From NCBI RefSeq assembly GCF_018476525.1, contig NZ_JAHCST010000012.1, forward strand, positions 124,001 to 188,000: DNA of 64,000 bases, in the 5' to 3' direction. The DNA comes from Acrocarpospora catenulata. Its GTDB lineage: Bacteria > Actinomycetota > Actinomycetes > Streptosporangiales > Streptosporangiaceae. Each line of letters starts with the position of its first letter. The stretch's first letter is position 1. Below the pieces are notes generated by a model. The model saw only the letters and a list, made by a program, of their open reading frames with translations. It had not been told where the DNA came from and made no database searches. Position numbers and translations under genes: made by a program. Positions 7,663 through 18,489 of this stretch are shown here, piece after piece.

Positions 7663-7833
7663 CCTTGGGTCTCGCGTGGAGTTCATCGGGCACCCGCCGA
7701 AGATCTCACGATCGTCAGGGCGGCGAGATCGGCGACGGCCCTCCTCGACGCGGAGCTCGAACACAGGCTCGAACACAGGCTCGCTCACTATTCCCTGCCG
7801 CTGGCCACCTACCTGCGTGTTTCCCCGAATTGA
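7663..7833 (+). pseudogene. Open coding-like stretch without start codon
   Basis: Between the usp gene and the UvrA-like gene a 56-codon frame closed at both ends has strongly GC-rich third positions and reads AEDLTIVRAARSATALLD then a duplicated LEHRLEHR and HYSLPLATYLRV. It has no in-frame ATG, GTG or good start. The codon bias suggests the tail of a former gene; the 12-bp tandem duplication CTCGAACACAGG is inside it. I do not recognise the family. Confidence 0.3.
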
Positions 7834-7886
7834 CGATTTGCTGCCTTTGTCGTCAACAGCCGGGACTTACCTGACCGGAGCCTCGG

Positions 7887-10292
<2,406 letters not shown>

Positions 10293-10486
10293 GTCTCCAT
10301 CTGTCGGGCGGGATCAGTTGGGCGGGCCCGCCTTCGCGGTCTCCGTCGGCGTCGCTTGATCCAACCAGCTTCGAGCAGTACGTCTGGTTTCTTTCGTCGC
10401 CGCGGTCGCGGCAACAGCCCACTGTCTACCCGATCGGGGGTGTTCGCGGTGGGGGAGCAGCTCGGGGACCTCGCCCCAGGGGTTTG

Positions 10487-10519
10487 GACGCCGGTGGCCG
10501 CCCGGCGGCCACCGGCGTC
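10487..10519 (-). terminator. Strong 15-bp hairpin after the AraC-VOC genes
   Basis: GACGCCGGTGGCCGC (10487-10501) pairs perfectly with GCGGCCACCGGCGTC (10505-10519) around a CCG loop, 60 bp beyond the VOC stop. There is no T-run, as is common in actinobacteria. The rest of 10293-10578 holds only the upstream region of the UvrA-like gene. Confidence 0.7.
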
Positions 10520-10578
10520 GTGTCCGGACTCCTGCACGGTGCCGTCTGTGCAGGTCGTGCCTGTGATCGCTGGACGGT

Positions 10579-10989
10579 TCAGCGCAGCTGCTGGATACGG
10601 ATCATGTTGCCCGCGGGGTCGCGGACGGCGCAGTCGCGGATCCCGTACGGCTGCTCGGTCGGCTCCTGGACGACGTCGGCGTCGCCGGCCTGCAGCCGCT
10701 CGAAGGTGCCGTCGAGGTCCTTGGTGGCCAGGATGATGCCGCCGTAGGTGCCCTTGGCCATCATCTCGACGATGATGCGGCGCTCGTCGTCGGTGATGCC
10801 GGGGTCGACGCCCGGCGGGTGCAGCACGATGGAGGTGCCGGGCTGGTCGGCGGGGCCGACCGTGATCCAGCGCATCCCGCCGTATCCGACGTCGTTGCGG
10901 ACCTCGAAGCCGAGGGTGTCGCGGTAGAAGGCCAGGGCGGCGTCCGGGTCGTCCTGCGGGAGGAAACTCGCGTGAATGGTGATGTCCAT
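10579..10989 (-). CDS. VOC (glyoxalase/bleomycin-resistance fold) protein
   Basis: This 136-residue single-chain VOC protein begins with a betaalphabeta unit (ITIHASFLPQDDPDAALAFYRDTLGFEVRN) and ends with the second one (QEPTEQPYGIRDCAVRDPAGNMIRI). Metal-site candidates are His6 and the late Glu/Asp residues. The family includes dioxygenases, glyoxalases and resistance proteins, and the substrate cannot be predicted. Its start is 5 nt from the stop of an AraC-type regulator gene, an arrangement seen often in actinobacteria, so the regulator probably controls it. Confidence 0.85.
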   Translation of the reverse strand: MDITIHASFLPQDDPDAALAFYRDTLGFEVRNDVGYGGMRWITVGPADQPGTSIVLHPPGVDPGITDDERRIIVEMMAKGTYGGIILATKDLDGTFERLQAGDADVVQEPTEQPYGIRDCAVRDPAGNMIRIQQLR

Positions 10990-10994
10990 GCAGG

Positions 10995-11465
<471 letters not shown>

Positions 11466-11520
11466 CGAAGATGCCCAGCGCCGCCCCCGGGGATCGCGGG
11501 AGGTTGCGACCCGGGGAAGG

Positions 11521-12027
11521 TCAGGGACGATCCGCGGTCCCGCACCGTGTGATGATCTCCATCATCGTCCTGCCGAAGTGCTCGCGGTCCTCGGGTGCCA
11601 GCGCCGAGAGGAGGCGGCCGAGCTCCGCGCTCACCTCGGCGTGGAAGGTGGTCGCCGCCTGGTGGCCGGCGTCGGTCAGGGTCGCCTGCAGAGCGCGGCG
11701 GTCGCCCGGCACGGGGGAGCGCCTGGCCAGGCCCCGCCGTTCGGCCCGGTCCATCAGACCGGTGAGGGCGGCCTTCTCCACGCCAAAGAAGTTCGCGAGA
11801 TCGGCCATGCCCCTGGGTCCGCCCAGCAGCACGCACAGGAGCTTCGCCTGGACGGGGGTCAGGTCGTGGCGTTCGGAGACACGTGCGTAGATCCCCTGCA
11901 CCAGCCCGGTGAGCTGGACCAGCCCGGTGGCGACATCCGCGTCCGCGCCCGCTCCGCATCCGGCCACTGCCGCCGGATTCGCGTCCGCGATCGGTTGCCC
12001 CGTTGTGGTCACCCCACTACGGTACAT
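11521..12027 (-). CDS. MarR family regulator
   Basis: The 168-residue protein has the MarR winged helix: LTPVQAKLLCVLL, GMADLANFFGVEKAALTGLMDRAERRGLARR and the wing SPVPGDRRALQATLTDAG. Dimerisation helices flank it. It is divergent from a Ddn-like F420 nitroreductase with 61 bp between, an arrangement in which the MarR protein usually represses both genes and is released by a small aromatic or oxidant. The ligand is unknown. Confidence 0.88.
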   Translation of the reverse strand: MYRSGVTTTGQPIADANPAAVAGCGAGADADVATGLVQLTGLVQGIYARVSERHDLTPVQAKLLCVLLGGPRGMADLANFFGVEKAALTGLMDRAERRGLARRSPVPGDRRALQATLTDAGHQAATTFHAEVSAELGRLLSALAPEDREHFGRTMMEIITRCGTADRP

Positions 12028-12037
12028 GATGCATATA

Positions 12038-12068
12038 GTTAATGCCGCATACAGTACGCTCCATTAAC
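12038..12068. promoter_or_regulatory. Candidate MarR operator in the divergent spacer
   Basis: The 61-bp spacer is AT-rich and holds GTTAAT (12038-12043) inverted as ATTAAC (12063-12068), with a TGCATA / TGCCGCATA stretch between. It overlaps where both divergent promoters must lie. The assignment rests on position and symmetry only. Confidence 0.35.
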
Positions 12069-12088
12069 GAACTCTAAAGGAGGGTCAC

Positions 12089-12541
12089 ATGAGCTTCGAC
12101 ACACGTGCAGGAACCCGCGGCAGCCGCCAGCCCGCCGGGTGGGCGTTCCGCTGGATGAACAAGATGATGGCCAGGCGGATCCGCCGCGGCGGCACCTTCA
12201 TGGGCTTCAACGCCCTGATCCTGACCACCGTCGGCCGCAAGAGCGGAGCCGAGCGGACCACCCCGGTCGGCTGGTTCCCCGGCCCGGACGGCACCTACCT
12301 GATCGTGGCCTCGGCGGCCGGAGCCGCAGCGAACCCGGCCTGGTACTACAACCTCGCCGCCCACCCCGATCGCGTCCGGATCGAGGTCGAGGGCCGCACG
12401 ATCGCCGTGACCCCCGACCAACTCCACGGCACCGAACGCGACCAGGCCTGGCACCGGATCACCACCGCCGCCCCCCGCTTCGCCCAGTACCAGCAGAAGA
12501 CCGACCGCGAACTCCCGATCATCCGCCTGACACCCCAGTGA
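12089..12541 (+). CDS. Deazaflavin (F420)-dependent nitroreductase family protein (Ddn-like)
   Basis: The 150-residue protein matches the Ddn/FDOR-B split-barrel family: LTTVGRKSGAERTTPVGWFP near residues 48-67, then GTYLIVASAAGAAANPAWYYNLAAHPD and VEVEGRTxxV-type strands. These enzymes use reduced F420 to reduce quinones or nitroaromatics. AAAGGAGG sits 10 bases before the ATG. It is divergent from the MarR gene that probably controls it and is followed by a clear hairpin terminator, so it is a single-gene unit. Confidence 0.88.
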   Translation: MSFDTRAGTRGSRQPAGWAFRWMNKMMARRIRRGGTFMGFNALILTTVGRKSGAERTTPVGWFPGPDGTYLIVASAAGAAANPAWYYNLAAHPDRVRIEVEGRTIAVTPDQLHGTERDQAWHRITTAAPRFAQYQQKTDRELPIIRLTPQ

Positions 12542-12557
12542 CGCAGGTGGTAGATTC

Positions 12558-12579
12558 GGGCGCCCCCTGCAGGGCGCCC
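12558..12579 (+). terminator. GGGCGCCC hairpin terminator
   Basis: GGGCGCCC (12558-12565), loop CCTGCA, GGGCGCCC (12572-12579) lies 16 bp after the nitroreductase stop. Perfect 8-bp stem of all G and C. Confidence 0.65.
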
Positions 12580-12617
12580 GGCGCTATGGTGGTAAGCCCC
12601 GGCGGCGGCGAGGACAC

Positions 12618-13043
12618 ATGACCGGATCATGGGGCTGGGACCTGCTGATCGGGATCACCGCCACCCTGCTGATCACCTGGCTGGCCCTGATCGGCGCACT
12701 GGCGATCCTGCGCCCCCGTGGCGGCCTGCTACGCGAGGCGCTGCGGCTGCTGCCCGACGTGCTGCGCCTGGTGCGCCGCCTGGCCGCCGACCCCGCCCTG
12801 CCGCGCGGCGTCCGCGTCCGGCTCGCGCTGCTGCTGGCCTACCTGGCCTTCCCCATCGACCTGGTGCCCGACTTCATCCCGATCCTCGGCTACGCCGACG
12901 ACGCCATCATCGTCACCGCCGTACTGCGCTCGGTCGTCCGCCGCGCCGGACTGGCGGCCGTGCGCAGGAACTGGCCCGGCACCGACGACGGCTTCGCCGC
13001 CCTGGCCACGCTCACCGGGCTCGGCAAGCCGCCCGACCAGTAA
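12618..13043 (+). CDS. DUF1232 (YkvA-like) membrane protein
   Basis: The 141-residue protein has an N-terminal transmembrane helix (about 7-29), then the DUF1232 domain with LPRGVRVRLALLLAYLAFPIDLVPDFIPILGYADDAIIV. The PIDLVPDFIP core is the hallmark of the family, which has no established biochemical role. It stands as its own unit between the nitroreductase terminator and a convergent SRPBCC gene. Confidence 0.85.
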   Translation: MTGSWGWDLLIGITATLLITWLALIGALAILRPRGGLLREALRLLPDVLRLVRRLAADPALPRGVRVRLALLLAYLAFPIDLVPDFIPILGYADDAIIVTAVLRSVVRRAGLAAVRRNWPGTDDGFAALATLTGLGKPPDQ

Positions 13044-13058
13044 CCATCGCCCGAACCG

Positions 13059-13802
13059 TCAGGCGAAGCGGGTGGACAGCCACTCCTGCCAGGCCGCCGC
13101 GGCCTCGGCCTTCTCCGGGTGGCCGGAGAAGGAGTGGTGCTGGACGACCACGGCGTCGTGCAGGCCGTGGATCAGCATGTAGAGGGTGTCGTCGGTGGCG
13201 GCGCCCAGGAAACCGGCGGTGGCGAACAGCACCTGCCCGGCGGCGGGCGGCAGGCCGTCCACCGACACGCGCATCGGCGCGCCCGCCACCGGCGGGCCGG
13301 ACAGGCCGAAGGCCGCCTGGAAGGCGGCCCCGACCGCGGCGGCCGGGGCCTGGGGGCCGACGGCGAAGATGTCGTAGGCGGAGGTGCGGCCGGGGAAACG
13401 GGACAGGTAGGCGGCGAGTTTACGCAGGTAGACGCCGTCGCCGACGCTGAGCGCCTCGTACTCGGCCTCCCAGTCGTCGCCCAGGAAGCCGTTGTGGACC
13501 AGGCGGAGCACGGTGGTGCCGTCCTCGCGGCCCTGGATCAGGTACTCGAAGGCCATGAACGCGCCGTCGGGACCCTCCGGCGTGCGGTGGGCGTAGCGGA
13601 GGCCGGGCTCCCAGGCGGTGACGGTGGACTCGGTGGTGACGCCCATGATGGTCTGCCGGGCGGTGCCGCCCTCCCGGGGCTCGATCTCGTTGCGTCCCAT
13701 GAACCAGGAGTCGACCCCGGGGCCGGTGGCGATCGCCGCCCAGACCTCGTCGGGGGTGGCCGCCAGGGTGAGCTCCTCGCGTACCTCGAATTCGTGCGCC
13801 AT
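13059..13802 (-). CDS. SRPBCC (AHSA1-like) domain protein
   Basis: The 247-residue protein starts FEVREELTLAATPDEVWAAIATGPGVDSWF, the first strand and helix of a START/SRPBCC hydrophobic-cavity fold, and continues with an AHSA1-type body (WEPGLRYAHRTPE, FEYLIQGREDGTTVLRLVHNGFLGDDWE). A C-terminal extension of about 90 residues looks like a second, degenerate ligand-binding half. The start at the ATG at 13802 gives the canonical domain start; GGGGAAC precedes it. Ligand and role unknown. Confidence 0.8.
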   Translation of the reverse strand: MAHEFEVREELTLAATPDEVWAAIATGPGVDSWFMGRNEIEPREGGTARQTIMGVTTESTVTAWEPGLRYAHRTPEGPDGAFMAFEYLIQGREDGTTVLRLVHNGFLGDDWEAEYEALSVGDGVYLRKLAAYLSRFPGRTSAYDIFAVGPQAPAAAVGAAFQAAFGLSGPPVAGAPMRVSVDGLPPAAGQVLFATAGFLGAATDDTLYMLIHGLHDAVVVQHHSFSGHPEKAEAAAAWQEWLSTRFA

Positions 13803-13875
13803 GTTCCCCGTCGATCTCTTGTGTTCCACCGGCTGGCCACGGTGCCACCGGCGATCGCCGGGTGTCAATCCGGGG

Positions 13876-14655
13876 TCAGCGGTTCAGCCGCCGGAACGCC
13901 CGTACCGACAGGGGGAAGAAGACCGCCGTCAGCAGGGCGGGCCAGGCGACGGCCAGGGCCGGCCCGTACTCGGCGGCCACCGAGCCGCTCTCCCAGCCGG
14001 GGTTGCCGAACAGCTCGCGGGCCGCGGCGGCGGTGGCCGACAGCGGGTTCCACTCGGCGAGCGCGCCCAGCCAGCCGGGCATGGTGGCGGGGGAGACCAG
14101 CACGCCGGACAGGAAGGCCACCGGCCAGACCAGGATCTGCACCGTGGCCACCGCCTCCGGGCCGGTCGCGCGCAACCCCAGGTAGATGCCCAGCCACAGC
14201 AGGGAGAAGCGCAGCCACAGCAGCAGGCCCACCGCCGCCGGCGCCGCGCCAGGACCGGCCTCGGGCCGCCAGCCGACGGCCAGGCCGCAGGCCATCAGCA
14301 CGGCCAGGGTCAGCGCGGAGGCCAGCAGGTCGGCGGCGGCCCGGCCGGACACCACCGCCGAGGACGCCATCGGCAGCGACCGGAACCGGTCGGTGATGCC
14401 GCGCCGGGCGTCGGCGGCCACCGCCGCGAACGTGGTCTCCAGGCCGAACAGCATGGTCATGGTGAACATGCCGGGCATCAGATAGGAGCGGTAGTCCCCG
14501 CCGGGCACGTTCAGGCCGCCGCCGAACAGGTAGCCGAACATGAGCGTGATCAGCACGGGGAACAGCAGGGTGACCGCGAACTGCCCGGGCCTGGCGCCCC
14601 AGTGCGCCAGGTCGCGGCGGGTGATCGTCCAGCCGTCGGCCAGAGCCCATCTCAT
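13876..14655 (-). CDS. ABC-2 type transporter permease
   Basis: The 259-residue membrane protein has six hydrophobic segments. Its body (VLITLMFGYLFGGG, YLMPGMFTMTMLFGLETT, GITDRFRSLPMASSAVVSGR) is typical of DrrB-like ABC-2 permeases. It begins by overlapping the stop of the ATPase gene (ATGA, 14652-14655). With that ATPase it forms a second exporter in this window, under a divergent TetR regulator. Confidence 0.87.
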   Translation of the reverse strand: MRWALADGWTITRRDLAHWGARPGQFAVTLLFPVLITLMFGYLFGGGLNVPGGDYRSYLMPGMFTMTMLFGLETTFAAVAADARRGITDRFRSLPMASSAVVSGRAAADLLASALTLAVLMACGLAVGWRPEAGPGAAPAAVGLLLWLRFSLLWLGIYLGLRATGPEAVATVQILVWPVAFLSGVLVSPATMPGWLGALAEWNPLSATAAAARELFGNPGWESGSVAAEYGPALAVAWPALLTAVFFPLSVRAFRRLNR

Positions 14656-15575
14656 CGGGAAACCTCCATCTTCTCGGTCAGGCGCAGGAACACCTCGTCC
14701 AGGGTCGGCCGCCGCACGCCCAGGTCGGCGATGTCGATCCCGGCCTCGGCCAAGGCCTGTACGGCATGCGTGAGCGCCCCCACCCGGTCCGCCGCCGGCG
14801 CGCTGACCCGCAGCTCGTCGGCCTCGACGCGGGCCTGCGGCCCGAGCAGGGCGGCCACGGCGGGCAGGTCGCCGGCGTGCCGGGCGACCACCTCGATCCG
14901 GTCGCCGACGACGGCCTTCAGCTCGGCGGGGGTGCCGGCGGCCACCACCTTCCCGGCGTCGATGATCGAGACCTGCCCGGCCAGCTGGTCGGCCTCCTCC
15001 AGGTACTGGGTGGTCAGCAGCACGGTGGTGCCCTGGCCGGCCAGCTCGCGTACCGCCGACCAGACCTCGGCGCGGCCGCGCGGGTCGAGGCCGGTGGTGG
15101 GCTCGTCCAGGAACAGCACAGGCGGGGAGAGGATGAGCCCGGCGGCCAGGTCCAGACGGCGGCGCATGCCGCCGGAGTAGCCGTTGACCGGCCGGGCGGC
15201 CGCCTCGGTGAGGCCGAAGCGTTCCAGCAGGTCGGCGGCGCGGCCGGTGGCGGCTCGGGCGCCCAGGTGGGACAGGCGGCCGAACATCTCCAGGTTCTGG
15301 CGGCCGGTGAGGATCTCGTCGACGGCGGCGTGCTGGCCGACCAGGCCGATGCGGCGGCGCACCCGCGCGGCCTCGGTGCGCACGTCCAGACCGGCCACCC
15401 GGGCCTGGCCGGTGTCGGGGCGCAGCAGCGTGGTGAGGATGCGGACGAGGGTGGTCTTGCCTGCTCCGTTGGGGCCGAGCAGGCCGTGCACGGTGCCCTC
15501 CGGCACCTCCAGGTGGAGGCCGTCCAGGGCGGGGGTGGCGCCGTAGCGCTTGCCCAGATCTTGAACACTGATCAT
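14652..15575 (-). CDS. ABC exporter ATP-binding protein (DrrA-like)
   Basis: The 307-residue ATPase has Walker A GPNGAGKTT, signature YSGGMRRRLDLA, Walker B VLFLDEPTTGLDP and the H-loop-side LLTTQYLEEADQLA, with the DrrA-type C-terminal domain. The signature reads YSGG rather than LSGG. I chose the ATG at 15575 (MISVQDL) since upstream frame extension is unlike any homologue and would run through the operator. Coupled to the permease gene by a 4-nt overlap. The substrate is unknown; multidrug export is likely from the TetR context. Confidence 0.88.
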   Translation of the reverse strand: MISVQDLGKRYGATPALDGLHLEVPEGTVHGLLGPNGAGKTTLVRILTTLLRPDTGQARVAGLDVRTEAARVRRRIGLVGQHAAVDEILTGRQNLEMFGRLSHLGARAATGRAADLLERFGLTEAAARPVNGYSGGMRRRLDLAAGLILSPPVLFLDEPTTGLDPRGRAEVWSAVRELAGQGTTVLLTTQYLEEADQLAGQVSIIDAGKVVAAGTPAELKAVVGDRIEVVARHAGDLPAVAALLGPQARVEADELRVSAPAADRVGALTHAVQALAEAGIDIADLGVRRPTLDEVFLRLTEKMEVSR

Positions 15576-15602
15576 CCGTACACTGTACCGTACAGCATAC
15601 GG
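15576..15602. promoter_or_regulatory. 27-bp palindromic TetR operator
   Basis: CCGTA (15576-15580) and TACGG (15598-15602) flank an inner CTGTAC / GTACAG pair around a central C/G, giving an imperfect 27-bp palindrome immediately upstream of the ABC ATPase start and 29 bp from the divergent TetR start. Symmetry, size and position are as expected for a TetR dimer-of-dimers site. Confidence 0.65.
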
Positions 15603-15631
15603 TTCATGGTGCGGGTAGCCTGAGCGGCACC

Positions 15632-16390
15632 ATGGGCGTCGAGTACAGCGGCACCGGGGACCCCGCGCGCAGCCTGGCGCTGCTGTGGCGGACACCCGGG
15701 CAGGAGCGGGCCCCCCGCAAGGGGCTGAGCGTGGAGCGCATCGTGCGGGCCGCCATCGAGGTGGGCGACGCCGAGGGCCTGGCCGCGCTGTCGATGCGGA
15801 AAGTGGCCGAGGCCCTGGGCGTGGGCGTCATGTCGCTGTACACCTACGTGCCGGGCAAGGCCGAACTGATCGACGTCATGATCGACACCGTCTACGGCGA
15901 ACTGCCCCGCCCCGAGACCCCCGGCGGCTGGCGGGCCCGGCTGGAACTGATCGCCCGCGAGCAGTGGGCCCTCTACCGGCGCCACCCGTGGCTCCTCCAG
16001 GTGGCCGCCGGCCGCCCCCCGCTGGGGCCCAACGCCATCGCCAAGTACGAATACGAACTGTCGGCCGTGGAGGGCATCGGCCTGACCGACCTGGAGATGG
16101 ACGCGGTGGTCACCCTGGTCTCCGGGTTCGTGCACGGCGCGGCCCGCGGCGCGCTGGAGTCCTCGGCCGCCTCCGGGGCGACCGGGATGACCGACGAACA
16201 GTGGTGGGAGGCGCACGCCCCGGTGCTGGGCGCGCTGGTCGACCCCCGGCGCTTCCCGATCGCCTCCCGGGTCGGCACCGCCGCCGGGCAGGAGCACCAG
16301 GCCGCCTACGATCCGCTCCACGCCTTCGAGTTCGGGCTGGCCCGGGTGCTGGACGGCATCGCCGTGCTGGTCAGCGGCCGCAGCGGCTGA
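15632..16390 (+). CDS. TetR family regulator of the adjacent ABC exporter
   Basis: The 252-residue protein has an N-terminal TetR HTH ([42 protein letters not shown]) after a short basic lead, and a C-terminal TetR_C-type ligand domain. It is divergent from the ABC exporter genes with a symmetric operator in the 56-bp gap, so it most likely represses the exporter and itself until a drug binds. The ligand is unknown. Confidence 0.88.
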   Translation: MGVEYSGTGDPARSLALLWRTPGQERAPRKGLSVERIVRAAIEVGDAEGLAALSMRKVAEALGVGVMSLYTYVPGKAELIDVMIDTVYGELPRPETPGGWRARLELIAREQWALYRRHPWLLQVAAGRPPLGPNAIAKYEYELSAVEGIGLTDLEMDAVVTLVSGFVHGAARGALESSAASGATGMTDEQWWEAHAPVLGALVDPRRFPIASRVGTAAGQEHQAAYDPLHAFEFGLARVLDGIAVLVSGRSG

Positions 16391-16515
16391 GCCTGCCGCC
16401 GACCTCCTCGACTGTCTCCAAGGAGAGCACGACGGCGGGCAGCGGCCGGGGCCGCCGGAGGGTTAGCGTGGTCCAAGCGGTCTCCTGGGTACCAATGATC
16501 TCCGGAGGGAACATC

Positions 16516-16884
16516 ATGTTCGAGAACACCAAAGCTTTCAGCGGGTTCTCGGTCGACGACATCGGCCCGGCCCGCAAGTTCTACGCCGAGACCCTCGGCC
16601 TGCGGGTGAGCGAGCGCAACGGCCTGCTCTTCCTGCACCTGGCCGGCGACCGCGACACCCTCGTCTACCCCAAGGGCGACCAGCACGTCCCCGCCACCTA
16701 CACCACGCTCAACTTCCCCGTCCCCGACATCGACAAGGCCGTGGCGGAACTGAAGTCGCGCGGGGTGGTCTTCGAACACTATGAGGGCGTGGACGATCAG
16801 GGCATCTTCCGGCTGGGCGGCCCCCTGATCGCCTGGTTCAAGGACCCGGCCGGAAACATCCTGTCCGTCCTACAGGAGGACTGA
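16516..16884 (+). CDS. VOC family protein
   Basis: This 122-residue VOC protein starts [23 protein letters not shown] and ends [18 protein letters not shown], the two betaalphabetabetabeta modules of the glyoxalase fold. The start at 16516 was chosen because GGAGGG lies just before it and because the domain begins there. It sits alone after the TetR gene, with 125 bp of non-coding DNA in front. Substrate unknown. Confidence 0.85.
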   Translation: MFENTKAFSGFSVDDIGPARKFYAETLGLRVSERNGLLFLHLAGDRDTLVYPKGDQHVPATYTTLNFPVPDIDKAVAELKSRGVVFEHYEGVDDQGIFRLGGPLIAWFKDPAGNILSVLQED

Positions 16885-16964
16885 CCACGGCCCGACCGGT
16901 CGTGACGGCCTGAACCGGCCGACGAAGCCGGATATGTCGGTCGGGCCCGCTACGGTGGCTCCTC

Positions 16965-18320
16965 GTGTCGTGGAGATCGCGTACGTGGTGGGCCGCCGCC
17001 CTGCTCGTCTCGACCGCGCAGGCGGTCCACCTGCTCACCGGCTCCGAAACCAGCTTCGGCATGTTCGGCTTCGGCCCGTGCCCGGGGCAGGAGATCTACT
17101 TCGAGCTCATGGCGTGGATGTGGCCGATCTACGCCTGGCTGCCGCTGGTCTGGTACGGCGGGGCCCCGGCCGTGGTCATCGCGTTCCTGGCGTACTGGTG
17201 GGCGGTGAGGCGGGGCCGGGACAAGGCCGGCCGGGTGATCGCCCGCGTACTGGCGGGGCTGCTGCTGACACTGAACAGCATCGGGCCGCTGGCGTTCGCG
17301 GCGGACCTCGCCATCGAACGCGGGTGCGTCGAATCCTGGGGCGGCCTGCAGGGGGTGTGGTTCTTCCTCGGCGCGGACATCGCCCCTCTGGTGGCGGCGT
17401 TCTGCGTGCTGGCGGCCGTCCGGGTGCCCAAGCACCGGATCGTGAGGGTGCTGCGGGCCAGCTGGTTCCGGCGCGGCGCGGCCGGTCTGGCGGTCCTGGG
17501 CCTGCTGGCGTTCCTGCCGGCCGCCGACCTGATCTCGGGCGGGATCACCAAGGGCGACTGCGAACCCGACTACAGCTACCCGCCGAAGGTCCGCACCGGG
17601 GAGAGGGCCTTCCTCTGCCAGGCGCGATCAGGCGACGCCTTCGCCCGCGTCTCCGACCGGGACCTGCTCGCCTACGGCCGGGCGATGTGCGACGCCTACC
17701 CCGGCAAGGGCGCCGAACCGTGGCTGATCGCGCCCATCTGCCCCGCGGCGGCGCGCTACGTCCAGGCCCAACTGGACTCCGAAGAGGCCGCCTACCAGGC
17801 ACAGGACGTCGCGGCCCAGAAGACCTGCGACATGTCCCCGCACCGGCCGCCGGCCAAGCCGGTCGAGGTGACCCGCCGGCTCATGTGGACCGACTACGGC
17901 GTCCTGGAATCCTACGAGTACACCGAGGGCCAGCCGGACCCGTACGAGGACGGGCTTCTGGAGGCCGCCCAGCGCGACGGCCTGGTCGCCGCCCTCCCCG
18001 GCCATCTGATGATCCTCAGCCACTCCGACTACGACATCTGCGTCACCGCCGAGACCTACCGGAAGCGGCCACCCCTTGAGGTGAAGACGTGGGACCACGT
18101 GGTGGAGGTCGGCTACCGCAGCCCCACCGGGCAGATCGAACTTAGGGACCCCATGGGGGGAGATCCGCTGCCGAACCTGGCCTTCCGCGGCAAAGGCCAC
18201 TACCGCATCCGCGTGCACTACCGGGAGCCGGACTGGGAGGCGTTCACCCCCCAGCACATCCTGATCATGATCTATCCGGGTAGCGGCCAGAAGACCGTCG
18301 TCCACCGCCCGACCTCGTGA
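16965..18320 (+). CDS. Hypothetical polytopic membrane protein with large extracytoplasmic C-terminus
   Basis: The 451-residue product has a signal-anchor-like N-terminus, about five hydrophobic segments in the first 190 residues (for example LMAWMWPIYAWLPLVWYGG, VVIAFLAYWWAV, GLAVLGLLAFLPAA), and then about 260 mostly polar residues with several cysteines (CEPD, FLCQ, AMCDAY, ICPAA, TCDM, ICVT) that could form disulfides outside the membrane. No known domain is clear; FARVSDRDLLAYGRAMCDAYPGKG resembles the DUF732-like helix-hairpin of exported actinobacterial proteins. The GTG start has a TACGGT -10-like element 9-14 bases upstream and no Shine-Dalgarno, so it may be leaderless. Confidence 0.7.
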   Translation: MSWRSRTWWAAALLVSTAQAVHLLTGSETSFGMFGFGPCPGQEIYFELMAWMWPIYAWLPLVWYGGAPAVVIAFLAYWWAVRRGRDKAGRVIARVLAGLLLTLNSIGPLAFAADLAIERGCVESWGGLQGVWFFLGADIAPLVAAFCVLAAVRVPKHRIVRVLRASWFRRGAAGLAVLGLLAFLPAADLISGGITKGDCEPDYSYPPKVRTGERAFLCQARSGDAFARVSDRDLLAYGRAMCDAYPGKGAEPWLIAPICPAAARYVQAQLDSEEAAYQAQDVAAQKTCDMSPHRPPAKPVEVTRRLMWTDYGVLESYEYTEGQPDPYEDGLLEAAQRDGLVAALPGHLMILSHSDYDICVTAETYRKRPPLEVKTWDHVVEVGYRSPTGQIELRDPMGGDPLPNLAFRGKGHYRIRVHYREPDWEAFTPQHILIMIYPGSGQKTVVHRPTS

Positions 18321-18429
18321 CGCGACCAGCTACACGGCCACTGACCATGGCAGACGAAGCCGGTTCCGGCTGTTCCGTTGTCCCTCAACCCGCCGAGCCC
18401 GCGCCGGTGGAGTGATCTGCATCACGTGC

Positions 18430-18456
18430 TGTCACAACGATCAATCATGCGGTGTC
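18430..18456 (+). promoter_or_regulatory. ECF41-type promoter of the flavoprotein gene
   Basis: TGTCACA at 18430-18436, a 16-bp spacer, then TGTC at 18453-18456. ECF41 sigma factors recognise TGTCACA with a CGTC -10 element, so this differs by one base. The ECF41 gene itself lies just downstream of the gene served by this promoter. Confidence 0.6.
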
Positions 18457-18489
18457 TTGAGGCCGAACCCTTGAAAAGAAGGAGGCACC

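Noticed and set aside
7830-7856. TTGACGA/TCGTCAA inverted repeat as terminator of the stress gene
   Set aside because: Only 7 bp with a 13-nt loop and overlapping a coding-like remnant; too weak to list as a terminator.
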